From NCBI RefSeq assembly GCF_023349125.1, contig NZ_JAKIKT010000001.1, positions 248,001-312,000 of the forward strand: a DNA stretch of 64,000 bases. The letters run 5' to 3'. Below the pieces are notes generated by a model that did not search any database, was not told where the DNA came from, and saw nothing but the letters and a program-made list of their open reading frames with translations. Origin of the DNA: Shewanella corallii. GTDB taxonomy: Bacteria; Pseudomonadota; Gammaproteobacteria; Enterobacterales; Shewanellaceae. Both the position numbers and the translations under genes were made by a program. This document shows, one piece after another, positions 33,536 to 43,144 of this stretch (positions within the stretch are counted from its first letter, which is position 1; each line of letters opens with the position of its first letter).

Positions 33536-35161
33536 CTAAATAACAGTTTTAGCCTTTTCCTTGCTGCACTCCTGCTGCTGACTGAAATACAAAAGCTCAG
33601 AGGTGACATGCTCAACGAAACCTGCACCTGCAGCTTCATACAGGTTGTAAACACTGTGAGCTCCTGCCTCTTTCAGTGAGCAGGTATCTTCGCTGTACTG
33701 GACTATGGCGCTGATTTTGCCTTTGTATCCGCGCTTGTTCAGCTGTTCCACCGCAAACAGGTTACCACCGTGGTGTGGCATCGCCAGCAGGACCAACTCG
33801 AGACCGTCGGCGTTATCCAGCTTTTCCCAGAAGTCGATATCAGCCGCATCTCCCTGGACCACATTACGGCCATAGTTGGTGTGCTGGTTAACCAACTCCT
33901 TTTTGTGTTCAATGCCCAGAATCTCAGAGCCAAACTTGGCTTTCAGCTCATCGTAGGCTCCGGCACCAATGCGTCCCATACCGATAATCATAAATCTTGG
34001 ATTGCCGATTGAGATGGGTCTGTCCTCTGGGTGCAGAGGGAAGCGCTCCATCTTGCGCAGACGCTTGTGGTATCTCTGGTAAAGGTTGCCTACCGCATTA
34101 TTCAGGGGCGCAGCCATCAGGAAGCTGATACTCAGTGCCACAGCGATAATCACCAGCCATTGCGCTGGCAGCCAACCTTTCTGAGCGGCTACCGCAGCCA
34201 CAATCAAGCCAAACTCACTGTAGTTACCCAGACTGAATGCGGACAGCATGGCGGTCCGGGATCTCAGCTTGAAGCGGGTCAGCAGATAGAAGAACAGGGC
34301 GATCTTCAGTGGCACGATAGCCACCAGAATACCCGCCAGTGCGACATCTTCCAGGGTTGGCAATCCATTGAGACCTATGGTGAGGAAGAAGGCCACCAGG
34401 AAGAGTTCTTTGAAATAGAAGAGTGACTTGGCCAGCTCTGACGATTTAGGGTGTCCGGCCAGCAAAATACCGATAATCAGAGCACCAAGATCCGGCTTCA
34501 GACCCACAGCTTCAAACAGCCATGCGCCTACTACCAGGGCCATTACCAGACCAAACAGCACCAGTAGCTCACCGTGACCGACCCGGTCGAAGGCTTTGTA
34601 AATCAAGGGACGTGCCAATGGCAGCAATAGCAATGACAAGGCCCAGACGCTGGGGATATCCCCTTTGGAGATGGTGAGGAAGGCGACGGCGAATATGTCC
34701 TGCATAATCAGGATACCGATGGCGACCCGGCCGTACAGGGTCTGCATATCGCCCTTATCTTCCAGAACTTTCACCGCAAAAACGGTACTGGAGAAGCCCA
34801 GCGCAAAGGCCAGCAGCCCAAGCTGTTCCCACCCTAGGCCAGTCAACTGTGACAGGCCAAGCACGCCCAGCAATTTCAGCACAGGAATAAAGAACAGCAT
34901 GGAGGCCATAAGATGGATACTGGCACCGGCCCACACCTCAGCTTTGAACAGGCTGCGCAGATCCAGCTTCAGACCAATGGCAAACAGCAGTAAGGTCACC
35001 CCCAGGTTGGCGAGTTGTTCCAGCAGCGGCAAGCTGGACTCTTCGATACCAAACATGAAAAGCACAAAGCCGGCGACCAGATAGCCGATCAGTGGCGGGA
35101 GTCCGACCCGGCTGACCAGCAGACCACAGGCGAGGGTAATAACGAGGATCGCAGGTTCCAT
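33536..35161 (-). CDS. Kef/YbaL-type monovalent cation:proton antiporter (CPA2) with RCK (TrkA-N) domain
   Basis: 541 residues. Thirteen or so membrane helices make the CPA2 exchanger domain (GLPPLIGYLVAGFVLFMFG, GFSSTVFAVKVLEDKG). A C-terminal Rossmann RCK domain (FMIIGMGRIGAGAYDELKAKFG, about 415-520) binds nucleotide or glutathione adducts in KefB/C. It is likely to exchange K+ or Na+ for H+ across the inner membrane. AAGGA precedes the ATG. Confidence 0.88.
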   Translation of the reverse strand: MEPAILVITLACGLLVSRVGLPPLIGYLVAGFVLFMFGIEESSLPLLEQLANLGVTLLLFAIGLKLDLRSLFKAEVWAGASIHLMASMLFFIPVLKLLGVLGLSQLTGLGWEQLGLLAFALGFSSTVFAVKVLEDKGDMQTLYGRVAIGILIMQDIFAVAFLTISKGDIPSVWALSLLLLPLARPLIYKAFDRVGHGELLVLFGLVMALVVGAWLFEAVGLKPDLGALIIGILLAGHPKSSELAKSLFYFKELFLVAFFLTIGLNGLPTLEDVALAGILVAIVPLKIALFFYLLTRFKLRSRTAMLSAFSLGNYSEFGLIVAAVAAQKGWLPAQWLVIIAVALSISFLMAAPLNNAVGNLYQRYHKRLRKMERFPLHPEDRPISIGNPRFMIIGMGRIGAGAYDELKAKFGSEILGIEHKKELVNQHTNYGRNVVQGDAADIDFWEKLDNADGLELVLLAMPHHGGNLFAVEQLNKRGYKGKISAIVQYSEDTCSLKEAGAHSVYNLYEAAGAGFVEHVTSELLYFSQQQECSKEKAKTVI

Positions 35162-35356
35162 AGCAGTCCTTCTTGCTGAACTTCTTTAATTGAATGACGG
35201 CATGACCCAGTCGTCTAGCAGCATAGTCTCTTGCCGGCAGTTTGGGGTCAACAGCAGATATTGTATAAGAAAAATAAAGGTTTGAGAGGTGTTGGGTAGA
35301 ATTTGTTTGGAAAATGTGAGAGGCAAGCAGCTGTCGGCTAAGGTATTGAAAATAAA

Positions 35357-35379
35357 AAGGGAGCGACATGCACTCCCTT
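35357..35379 (-). terminator. Terminator after dsbD
   Basis: On the minus strand the stem AAGGGAG / CTCCCTT is followed by TTTTATTTTC. Confidence 0.75.
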
Positions 35380-35390
35380 GTTGATATTGC

Positions 35391-37226
35391 TTACTTCACC
35401 AGATTGTCCAGGTGAGCGGCAAAGTCATCGGGTCCCATAAAGCCGGTAACCGTCAGTTGAGGTAGCTGTTCACCCTGCGCATCAAACATCAGCAGAGTAG
35501 GCAGCCCCAACACATTGAAGTGCTCCAGCAGGGCCACATCTGTGGCATCTGTCTTGGTCACGTCGGCCTTGAGCAGCACCATATCGCTGAAGCGCTGCTG
35601 TACCTGCTGAGACTTGAAGGTGATGTTTTCAAACTCTTTACAGGCCACACACCAGTCAGCGTACAGATCCAGCATTGCTGGCTTACCGGCAGCTTTGGCC
35701 TTGGCCAGCTCAGCGTTCAGGTCATCAATGGATTTGATCAGGACGAACTTTTTGGTTTCTGCACCGCTTTGAGCTGTGGCACCAACAGTCTGGAAGCCCA
35801 ACGCGCCCATCACCGCCTGGAAGCCATAGGAGAAACTGCCCATCAGCATCAGGATAAGTACCACAGAGCGTGCAGTCTGTTTCCAGTTGAACTCTGTCAT
35901 CTTGTTCTGGTGCATCAGGTAGCCAATTAAGCTGATACCCCAAACAGACCAAAGCACATCAGTGGTAACGCCGGGCCAGATACGGCTGATCATTACGATG
36001 GATACTGCCAGCAGCAGGAAGCCGAATACTGTCTTGATCACTTCCATCCACTGACCGGCACGAGGCAGGAGTTTACCGCCTGAGGTACCCAGCATCAGCA
36101 AAGGCACGCCCATACCCATGGACAGCACATACAGGGCCAGGAAGCCCAGCATCAGGTCGCCACTCTGAGCGATATAGATAAGTACACCTGACAGAGGCGC
36201 TGTGGTACAGGGTGAAGCCACCAGACCAGAGATAACCCCCATCATAAATACGCCGGTGAGGTTGCCACCTTTCTGACTGTTGGAGGCGTTGTTCAGTTTC
36301 TCCTGCCATTTGGATGGCAGGCGAATGTCGTACATGCCAAACATGGACAAACTGAGCAGGGCAAACATCACTGCCAGTACAATCAGCACCGCTGGATGCT
36401 GCAGCGCAGCCTGGTACTTCATACCTGCAGAGGCAACCACCAGACCCACAATAGAGTAGGTAATCGCCATACCCTGAACATAAGCCATGGACAGGGTAAA
36501 TGCCTTGCCTGTGGAAAGCTTCTGTTGCTGACCGACAATGATGCCTGACAGAATCGGGTACATGGGGAACACACATGGAGTCAGTGCCAGGCCAATACCC
36601 AGGCCGAAGAAGATCAGCAGGGTCAGCGCCAGATTATCACCGCCCAGCATTTGGCTCAGTGAGTCCTGCTCGCTGACAACTTCTGTGCTCTTCTGAGTAT
36701 TGACCGCATTAACCGCTTCAGCTGTGGCGCGAATATCATTGGTCGGAGCTGCTACTTCGCCAGAGTTGGCGTCTACCGGCAGTACAGGTTGGGTACGGGT
36801 GGTAGGTGGGAAGCAGAGTTTACCTTCTGCACAACCCATAAAGGTGACAGAGAAGCTGGCGTCTTTGCCCGCTTGCTTCAGGGCTGCAGGAATGTCCACA
36901 TAGGTGTAGTACACCTCCTGCTCACCAAAGTATTCATCATGATGCATCTTGCCGGCAGGCAACTGGACTTCGCCCAGTTCGGCATTGTTGACGGCAAACT
37001 TAAGTTTGTCTTTGTACATGTAGTAGCCGTCGGCGATAACAAAGTTCACCTTGAGCTGACTGCCATCCTGCTTTAGGTCGAACACGAAAGCTTCGTCGAC
37101 CGGCATGAGTTCGGGCTCACTGCTACCCAGGAAATCAAATTTCTTGCTGTCAAAAATCCCTTCGCTGTGTGCCAGAGGCGACAGCAATGTCAGTGCGGCA
37201 AGGAATACTGCGAATAGTCGTTTCAT
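35391..37226 (-). CDS. dsbD: Thiol:disulfide interchange protein DsbD
   Basis: 611 residues from ATG 37226, which overlaps the cutA stop (ATGA). The three DsbD parts are clear. First is a signal peptide and periplasmic alpha domain with CAEGKLC. Next is an eight-helix beta domain with ALTPCVFPMYPILSG and SPCTTAPLSGVL, carrying the redox Cys pair. Last is a periplasmic thioredoxin domain with DWCVACKEFE. It carries electrons from cytoplasmic thioredoxin to DsbC/DsbG and the cytochrome c maturation path. Confidence 0.95.
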   Translation of the reverse strand: MKRLFAVFLAALTLLSPLAHSEGIFDSKKFDFLGSSEPELMPVDEAFVFDLKQDGSQLKVNFVIADGYYMYKDKLKFAVNNAELGEVQLPAGKMHHDEYFGEQEVYYTYVDIPAALKQAGKDASFSVTFMGCAEGKLCFPPTTRTQPVLPVDANSGEVAAPTNDIRATAEAVNAVNTQKSTEVVSEQDSLSQMLGGDNLALTLLIFFGLGIGLALTPCVFPMYPILSGIIVGQQQKLSTGKAFTLSMAYVQGMAITYSIVGLVVASAGMKYQAALQHPAVLIVLAVMFALLSLSMFGMYDIRLPSKWQEKLNNASNSQKGGNLTGVFMMGVISGLVASPCTTAPLSGVLIYIAQSGDLMLGFLALYVLSMGMGVPLLMLGTSGGKLLPRAGQWMEVIKTVFGFLLLAVSIVMISRIWPGVTTDVLWSVWGISLIGYLMHQNKMTEFNWKQTARSVVLILMLMGSFSYGFQAVMGALGFQTVGATAQSGAETKKFVLIKSIDDLNAELAKAKAAGKPAMLDLYADWCVACKEFENITFKSQQVQQRFSDMVLLKADVTKTDATDVALLEHFNVLGLPTLLMFDAQGEQLPQLTVTGFMGPDDFAAHLDNLVK

Positions 37227-37552
37227 GATTGGCTGTTTTCTTTTATCCATTCCAAATAAGCGGGCAGTCCCTGTGACACCGGTACTGCAATTAACTCAGG
37301 TACTTCATAAGGGTGCGAAGCGATCACTGCCTGTTGCAATGCGTCGTAGCATGCTGCCAGACATTTGATCTGCAGACTGAACTCCTGCTCTTCACATACC
37401 TTGCCATCCCATGAATAGCGGGAGGTGATGGGAGCGGAAATCTGCACACAGGCTGCCAGCTTTTGCTCCACCAAAGTTCGGGCAAGCGCAGAGGCTTCCT
37501 CTTTGGATGGGCAAGTTGTCAGTACCAACAGATATTCACTGTCGTATTGCAT
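37223..37552 (-). CDS. cutA: Divalent-cation tolerance protein CutA
   Basis: 109 residues, trimeric PII-like fold. Motifs: LLVLTTCPSKEEASALARTLVEQKLAACVQI and SHPYEVPELIAVPV. A copper-binding and metal-tolerance role is reported for the family; the precise role is unsettled. Coupled to dsbD by ATGA overlap. Confidence 0.95.
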   Translation of the reverse strand: MQYDSEYLLVLTTCPSKEEASALARTLVEQKLAACVQISAPITSRYSWDGKVCEEQEFSLQIKCLAACYDALQQAVIASHPYEVPELIAVPVSQGLPAYLEWIKENSQS

Positions 37553-37784
37553 CAGTAAGTCCTTAAGTCTCGCTTAAGATTAAACCTGCTTTAAGCAAGT
37601 GAGCTTAAAATAGTTGCCACAACTCTACGTGTTTTGTCAGCTGCTTGCATCTGCAGCGGGCGAAAACAGTGAGTCAGTTCAATGGCTGTTTGTCGCTTTT
37701 GGGGAGTGACAAACGGCGGCAACTTGAAAATAGACAGGTTAATCCCCATTTAGTTTTCAATGAAAATGCATTTTTGAGGTCAGC

Positions 37785-38360
37785 ATGTTCTTATTTTTGT
37801 TTTTGATTTTTGTTCTGGTTCCCGTGGTGGAACTGTCCGTGCTGATCCGTGTGGGCGAAGTACTGGGTACCTGGACCACCATAGGCCTGTGTTTATTCAC
37901 CGCAGTAGTGGGTGCATCACTGGTGCGCAGTCAGGGCTTGAGTACCCTGATGCAGGCACAGCAGAAGCTGGCCCGGGGCGAATCTCCCGGTCAGGAAGTG
38001 ATTGAAGGTATGATGCTGGCGATGGCCGGTATTATGCTGGTTATTCCAGGCTTTGTGACTGACTTTATGGGTCTGTTGCTGTTGACGCCATTTACCCGAG
38101 CGCCATTGGCCCGTTTTATTTTGAAACGTGCGCAACTGCGTATGGTGACGCCGGGCCAATTCGGTGGCATGAACGGTGGCTTTGGTCAGCAGGGTCCTTT
38201 CAATCAACAGAACCCATTCGGTCGTGACCCGTTCGACAATCACGACGGTAATACCTTTGAAGGTGATTTTGAGCGCAAGCAGGATGAAGACAGAGGCCTG
38301 AGAAGCGACAAGCCGGATCATCAAAGAAAAGATGATGACTGGGGACGAAAAGACGATTAG
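37785..38360 (+). CDS. fxsA: FxsA family membrane protein
   Basis: 191 residues. The first ~105 residues are the FxsA domain with three to four helices (FLFLFLIFVLVPVVELSVLIRVGEVLG, GMMLAMAGIMLVIPGFVTD, LLLTPFTRAPL). Overproduction of E. coli FxsA relieves F-plasmid exclusion of phage T7. The C-terminal ~80 residues are Gly/Gln/Phe-rich then strongly charged (Asp/Arg/Lys), probably disordered and cytoplasmic. Confidence 0.9.
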   Translation: MFLFLFLIFVLVPVVELSVLIRVGEVLGTWTTIGLCLFTAVVGASLVRSQGLSTLMQAQQKLARGESPGQEVIEGMMLAMAGIMLVIPGFVTDFMGLLLLTPFTRAPLARFILKRAQLRMVTPGQFGGMNGGFGQQGPFNQQNPFGRDPFDNHDGNTFEGDFERKQDEDRGLRSDKPDHQRKDDDWGRKDD

Positions 38361-38375
38361 CAGCTGAACTGCTGA

Positions 38376-38401
38376 AAAGCCTGCGCAATATCGCAGGCTT
38401 T
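38376..38401. terminator. Bidirectional terminator between fxsA and the kinase gene
   Basis: Perfect 10-bp stem AAAGCCTGCG / CGCAGGCTTT with loop CAATAT, T-rich on both sides. Confidence 0.85.
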
Positions 38402-38411
38402 CTTTTACTTG

Positions 38412-40268
38412 TTATCCGGCCAGGTCCCTGGGATCTCTGGGGTAGAACTTCTCCGGCAGAGCCTGAATATGTTCAAACTCCCGGGTGTTTTTGTAGGGTA
38501 ACTTCATAAAGCCGGATACCCCATAGCCCTGAATTTTCCCCACATGATTGAGAATGCGGTCCAGACAGGCTCGAAATGCCGCCTGACGTCTGGGGTTCAG
38601 CAGTTTGAAATAGCTGTGGATCTTCATATGGGTGGGCAGTACTTCGAAAATGATACAGCCGGTATGATGGATCTGGTTGAGGGTGCCCAGCTCTGTCATG
38701 ATCTCTGCAGGCAACTCCAGGCTTTCATCCGGGTCGCGGCCATCCTCAAAGTAGGAGTGTAACCGCGACTTATCTTCCTGCAGTGGTACATCGTTAACCT
38801 CAAAGGGCAGCTGCTGATTCTCCCCGGCGACAAACTTCTGAGATTCATCTTCACGGGTGATATGCAGTGTGTCCCTGGCATTAAAAAAACAGGCTTTGAA
38901 TGTGCCCTGTTTATGTATCCCCCGCGCCAGGGTAATCATATTGCCCACCACCTGAGAAAATGCATGTTTCAGGCTGTCGTCGTACAAGGCGAGGTTTGAG
39001 TCCACATACAAAGAGTTGTCCTGCCAGTGCAGTGCCAGTCCTCCCATTATGGGGTAATGCCCCAGTCTGCCGAGTGCCGCCAGAAAGCCTTTCTCCGTGT
39101 CTCCCATGCCAGCCATAAAATTGCGGTAGTACTTATCCAGCTGAAAATCATCGACCCGGGCGATGGGCTCATCGACCTGATGTTCCCGCAGAAAGGACTT
39201 ACGGGATGAGTAGCTCACTGTGTCCACCTCTTTATTGGTGGCCTGGGTCCACACTGGGATTGGCGCGTGGTACTCCTCATCGGACAGTTTGGGTAACAGC
39301 AGACGTTGGGGACGGCTCATCGCCTTAAGAAAGTAGTCGCCGGCACGATAACGGGTATTGGCATCATGACTCAGCATTCCTTCAAGGATTCTTGCCAGCT
39401 CTACCGGCAGCCCAAGACTGGTGGGCGGGATAACTTTGCTGCCAAATCGACTGGGCAGGCCTGAGGCCAGTGCAAACAAAGTACCTGCCACGCCCTGTTC
39501 ATCAAATCTGGGGCTGGAGAGACCTGCATTAAGTTGCTCTTCGCCGATAAAGTAAACGTCTCCCATGCGGGCGTTGGTATGCTGCTGATCGCCGCTGAGC
39601 AGGTTCATCACATTGCTGGCGACCGGCTCATTGTTTTCATCTCTCTGGGCAAAGACAGCTGACCCCCAGTCAATTAACGAGAGGGTTTGACTGGCCTCAT
39701 CCCACATCAGATTGGAGGGTTTGATATCACCATGTACCAGAGGCGTGCCGACTCTCAGGTAGATCAGAATATCGGCCAGCTGACGGGCGATTTCCATGAC
39801 CTCACCGGGAGTGAGAGCTCCCCTGCGTAAGCAGAGCTGCTCCAGATCTTCCCCCTTGGCTCTGTGCATCACCAGAATGCCCTGACGCCCGACCATCTCG
39901 AACTTAACCAAAGGGGGCACATGGGGGTGGTTCAGCAGGGAGATAATATGGGCTTCATCTTCCAGTCTGTCCTGAATATGTCGGGGCAGGGTGATGCGGG
40001 AGAATTTGAATACATGGGATTCTCCCTGCTGATTGACTCCGGCAAACACAAAGCCATATGCCCCTTTACCCGCCAGTTCAATGTCCGAGTACCCCAGCTT
40101 GCTGAGTTGCTGTTTACACAGACGGATCCAGGCCCTGTGTTTACGGGCATCGTCAGCTTTCAGCAGATAAACGGATTGCTCTTCAGCAATATAGAACTGT
40201 TGCAGCAGAGGTGTGGGCAAGTTGCTCTCCTTGGCATCGGCATCCTGTGTGGGAGTCGCCGTATTCAT
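38412..40268 (-). CDS. Eukaryotic-like serine/threonine protein kinase
   Basis: 618 residues from ATG 40268 (a GTG one codon upstream also possible). Kinase motifs: Gly loop GKGAYGFVFAG, ATP Lys in HVFKFS, catalytic loop HGDIKPSNLMW (Asp about 181), and DWGSA in place of DFG for magnesium. The kinase domain ends near residue 310. The remaining ~300 residues form a second soluble domain of unknown type (RRQAAFRACLDRILN, GYGVSGFMKLPY). No membrane helix, so it is cytoplasmic. No phosphatase gene is adjacent, so the target is unknown. Confidence 0.87.
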   Translation of the reverse strand: MNTATPTQDADAKESNLPTPLLQQFYIAEEQSVYLLKADDARKHRAWIRLCKQQLSKLGYSDIELAGKGAYGFVFAGVNQQGESHVFKFSRITLPRHIQDRLEDEAHIISLLNHPHVPPLVKFEMVGRQGILVMHRAKGEDLEQLCLRRGALTPGEVMEIARQLADILIYLRVGTPLVHGDIKPSNLMWDEASQTLSLIDWGSAVFAQRDENNEPVASNVMNLLSGDQQHTNARMGDVYFIGEEQLNAGLSSPRFDEQGVAGTLFALASGLPSRFGSKVIPPTSLGLPVELARILEGMLSHDANTRYRAGDYFLKAMSRPQRLLLPKLSDEEYHAPIPVWTQATNKEVDTVSYSSRKSFLREHQVDEPIARVDDFQLDKYYRNFMAGMGDTEKGFLAALGRLGHYPIMGGLALHWQDNSLYVDSNLALYDDSLKHAFSQVVGNMITLARGIHKQGTFKACFFNARDTLHITREDESQKFVAGENQQLPFEVNDVPLQEDKSRLHSYFEDGRDPDESLELPAEIMTELGTLNQIHHTGCIIFEVLPTHMKIHSYFKLLNPRRQAAFRACLDRILNHVGKIQGYGVSGFMKLPYKNTREFEHIQALPEKFYPRDPRDLAG

Positions 40269-40469
40269 CACAGACTGGTAACTGAGAAATCACTAAAATA
40301 ACGTTTTGTACGGGAAGCTTCATTTAAGCAGTAAGCTTCCTGATTGTTCAATTGTTATCTGTCTAAAGATTCGACAAGCCCTTTGATGTAAATCAAGTAA
40401 GTCAGCATGCTCAGTGGGTTATGTTGATTTTGTAACCTGATTGAGTTAGAGACGCAGACAGGAGGGCAC

Positions 40470-40814
40470 ATGACAGCCCCGGTAAAATCACAATTATTAG
40501 AGTTATACGAATTCGCCCGCAAACGCATTATCCAGTCGATGGAGTTGCGTCATTGCCCCCATGCCGGTTTTTACAATCCAACCGATGATCAGTGTTTGTT
40601 TTGTCATCAGGGGATGGAATGTGTGTGGATGAACCACAATGATGAGCTGGTGTCAGTGGAAGAAAAGTCTGTGGAAGAGCTCAGACAACAGGTTTTGATT
40701 GCCGAAGACTTTATTCGCTCAAGCCTGACGCCTTACCATTTGAGCCGACGTAAGTGTCAGTGCGAGAACTGCCTATGGCTACGTAAGGCTCAGGAAGTTC
40801 TGCGGGGTGAATAA
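40470..40814 (+). CDS. Hypothetical Cys-rich small protein
   Basis: 114 residues with GGAGG ahead of the ATG. Cys/His residues cluster in two groups: HCPHAGF...CLFCHQGMEC and CQCENC, suggesting one or two structural zinc sites. The family is not recognised. It is 70 bp upstream of tpm on the same strand and may be co-transcribed. Confidence 0.75.
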   Translation: MTAPVKSQLLELYEFARKRIIQSMELRHCPHAGFYNPTDDQCLFCHQGMECVWMNHNDELVSVEEKSVEELRQQVLIAEDFIRSSLTPYHLSRRKCQCENCLWLRKAQEVLRGE

Positions 40815-40884
40815 CTCTGCTTCTGTGTTTTTCCTGCCCGGAATTGGGTAGAGTAGCGTCCATTAAGAATTTTCGGAACTTCTG

Positions 40885-41541
40885 ATGGACGCAGCATTCT
40901 GGTACAGTAAATGGGACTCCCAGCAAATCGGTTTTCACCTGGATTCGGTCAATCCCCTTCTGATTGAGTATTGGTCATCCCTGGCCCTGACTCCCGGCTC
41001 TGAAATATTTGTTCCCCTCTGCGGTAAATCCCTGGATATGACTTTTTTGGCCGAGCAGGGCCATAAGGTGCTTGGCTGCGAGCTGAGCGAACTGGCAGTG
41101 TCTCAGTTTTTTGATGAGCAGCAGCTGTCGGTAAATGTGTCCGATGCCGGGGTACATAAGCTGTATCAGTTTGATGAGATCAGCATCTATCAGGGGGATA
41201 TTTATGCCCTCCGTGCAGAGCAAACCGCCAATTGTACTGGCTTCTACGACAGGGCTGCCTTGATTGCCTGGCCGGAAGAGATGCGTGATGGTTATGCCAG
41301 AAAGCTGGCTGAGTTGATTAAGCCCGGCACAGCTGGCTTGTTGGTGACGCTGGACTACCCGCAGGAGACACTACAGGGCCCGCCATTTGCGGTCAGTGAT
41401 GCCTGGGTGGAGCAACATCTGGCTGAGCATTTTGAGATTGAGCAGTTGTGCTGCCGCGATGTGCTGGCGGATAACTCAAGGTTTATCAAGAAAGAGGTGC
41501 CCTGGTTAAACGAGGCTGTCTACCGACTGGTGCGTAAATAG
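40885..41541 (+). CDS. tpm: Thiopurine S-methyltransferase
   Basis: 218 residues. Bacterial TPMT features: [25 protein letters not shown] at the N-terminus, SAM motif [27 protein letters not shown], and [18 protein letters not shown]. It methylates thiopurines and, in several gammaproteobacteria, selenium and tellurium oxyanions to volatile forms, which may be relevant beside a selenium-using genome. Confidence 0.95.
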   Translation: MDAAFWYSKWDSQQIGFHLDSVNPLLIEYWSSLALTPGSEIFVPLCGKSLDMTFLAEQGHKVLGCELSELAVSQFFDEQQLSVNVSDAGVHKLYQFDEISIYQGDIYALRAEQTANCTGFYDRAALIAWPEEMRDGYARKLAELIKPGTAGLLVTLDYPQETLQGPPFAVSDAWVEQHLAEHFEIEQLCCRDVLADNSRFIKKEVPWLNEAVYRLVRK

Positions 41542-41571
41542 TTGGTGGTTAACACTTAGGGCAGAAATAGC

Positions 41572-41593
41572 AAAGGCGCCATCAGGCGCCTTT
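41572..41593. terminator. Bidirectional terminator between tpm and the porin gene
   Basis: Perfect stem AAAGGCGCC / GGCGCCTTT, 4-base loop. Confidence 0.85.
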
Positions 41594-41615
41594 GTTGTAT
41601 CCGGTTTAAGCCAGA

Positions 41616-42644
41616 TTAGAAGTCGTAACGAACACCAACGGTGAATACGTTGTCGTCGCTCAGATCTACTTTAGCGCCAGCCATTTTGTAGTCGCCTTCG
41701 TACATGGCGTAGTGGCCATAGATCAGGGTGGACTTGGCCAGACGGTAATCAGCACCAACAGTGATGCTCTGTACGTTTACGTCAGAGAATGTGGCTTGAT
41801 CAGCTGCATTACCGATAGAGTTTTGGAAGTATTTGCCCAGACCAGCTTCGTCTTTGCCGTATTCAGCCTTCAGGTTTACACCGTTCAGGTTGTAAGCAGC
41901 GTTAACGAAGTAGCTGTTACCTTCCATGTTGGAGAACTCTTTGCTTTCAGTGTTCTGGAACAGACCGCCCAGTTTGAAATCAGCCAGTTTAACCTGACCT
42001 ACAACGCGGTAAGCTTCAACGTTGGCAATACCATCCATGTAAGCAGCTGCTACATAGTAGTTATGAGCTTTCAGCTTCTTGTCACCCAGAGTCGCGCTCA
42101 GTGCATACTGCTGCTCTTCAGTGTCAGTTTGGTTGTCTTTCAGCAGGTAGGTTGCGTTCAGAGTAACCAGATCAGCGATCTTTGGAGAGTAGTACCAGAT
42201 ACCGTCAGCAACACGCTCTTGACCAACGATCAGACGATCGATGTCGGCGTTGGTGTTACCGAACAGGTCAACACCGCCTTCAGTTTGCTTGAATACGTGG
42301 TCGTTACGACCAACCAGAACGGTACCGGCATTGGTTTTCAGACCCAGGAAAGTGTTACGGGCAGAGAAAGTTTTGCCAGAAGTAGTGGTGTTATCTACGC
42401 CGAATTCCATTTGGTAAATGATGTCGAAACCGTCAGCGATTTTTTCGCTGCCTTTTACACCGATGTGGGAAAAGTTGTTTTCGAAAACAGTACCTTCTTT
42501 ACCATTCATGGTAGTGGTGCCGTTGTCAGCGTTGGTTACAGCCAGATCCAGGCGACCGTAGAAATCTGGGCCTGCGGCCAGTGCAGAGGCAGAAGCCATA
42601 GCCAGTACTGAGGCGATGGACGCAGAAATAAAACTCTTCTTCAT
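41616..42644 (-). CDS. Gram-negative general porin (outer membrane)
   Basis: 342 residues. The signal peptide (about 1-23) ends ALAAG, the mature start is PDFYGRLDLAVTNAD, and alternating beta-strand pattern runs to the C-terminal Phe (VGVRYDF), the BAM-recognised end. FGNTNADIDRLIVGQERV includes the constriction loop L3 region. Sixteen-stranded trimeric porin expected. Good ribosome-binding site (AGGGAG). Long gap upstream. Confidence 0.93.
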   Translation of the reverse strand: MKKSFISASIASVLAMASASALAAGPDFYGRLDLAVTNADNGTTTMNGKEGTVFENNFSHIGVKGSEKIADGFDIIYQMEFGVDNTTTSGKTFSARNTFLGLKTNAGTVLVGRNDHVFKQTEGGVDLFGNTNADIDRLIVGQERVADGIWYYSPKIADLVTLNATYLLKDNQTDTEEQQYALSATLGDKKLKAHNYYVAAAYMDGIANVEAYRVVGQVKLADFKLGGLFQNTESKEFSNMEGNSYFVNAAYNLNGVNLKAEYGKDEAGLGKYFQNSIGNAADQATFSDVNVQSITVGADYRLAKSTLIYGHYAMYEGDYKMAGAKVDLSDDNVFTVGVRYDF

Positions 42645-43144
42645 TCGTATTGCTCCCTAAAACTTCCGTTTGGGTTGTTTTGATTCAGGTAGTGTCGTAG
42701 TGCAGACTTCCGGTCTGTTACAACTTCGGGGGCAATTTTTGCAGCTTTGGCCCTATAAAATTGTGCCTTGTGTCATACTTCTGGTGATTTTTACCTGTGT
42801 ATATAAGGACTTGCAAAACAAGCTGGGTGTTAATTCAATGTTGCTTGCTGGCGCTGCGGGATTTCTCGTAGATTAAGTAAAAACAATGGCTTATATATGT
42901 GGTTGTTAATATCTATAGGGTGGTGATGGACTGTGATTCATCTGGTTGCTTATTGTTTTCATTGATTTAGCTGTTCTGACTGCTGCTTTTTTGTACTTGT
43001 CCGGATGGCTTTGGTTGTCTGTATCGCATTTTTATTTTTGCTGGTGTGATCTGTGTCGTGCAGTTGGCGTGTTTGGCGGATGATGGAATTTGGGTAAAAT
43101 ACGCCCTTTGTCGTCCTGAGCCCCTGTGAACGGTTGTTCTTAAT
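42645..43144. other. Divergent gene-free region between the porin and tcdA
   Basis: 500 bases holding the promoters and leader of the porin (minus) and tcdA (plus). T-rich on the + strand with no clear operator or RNA gene by eye. A long porin leader regulated by OmpR/EnvZ or small RNAs would be usual for the class but is not visible as a motif. Confidence 0.4.

Noticed and set aside
41712..42611. 299-codon + strand frame opposite the porin
   Set aside because: Shadow frame; the porin signal peptide and C-terminal Phe on the minus strand are decisive.
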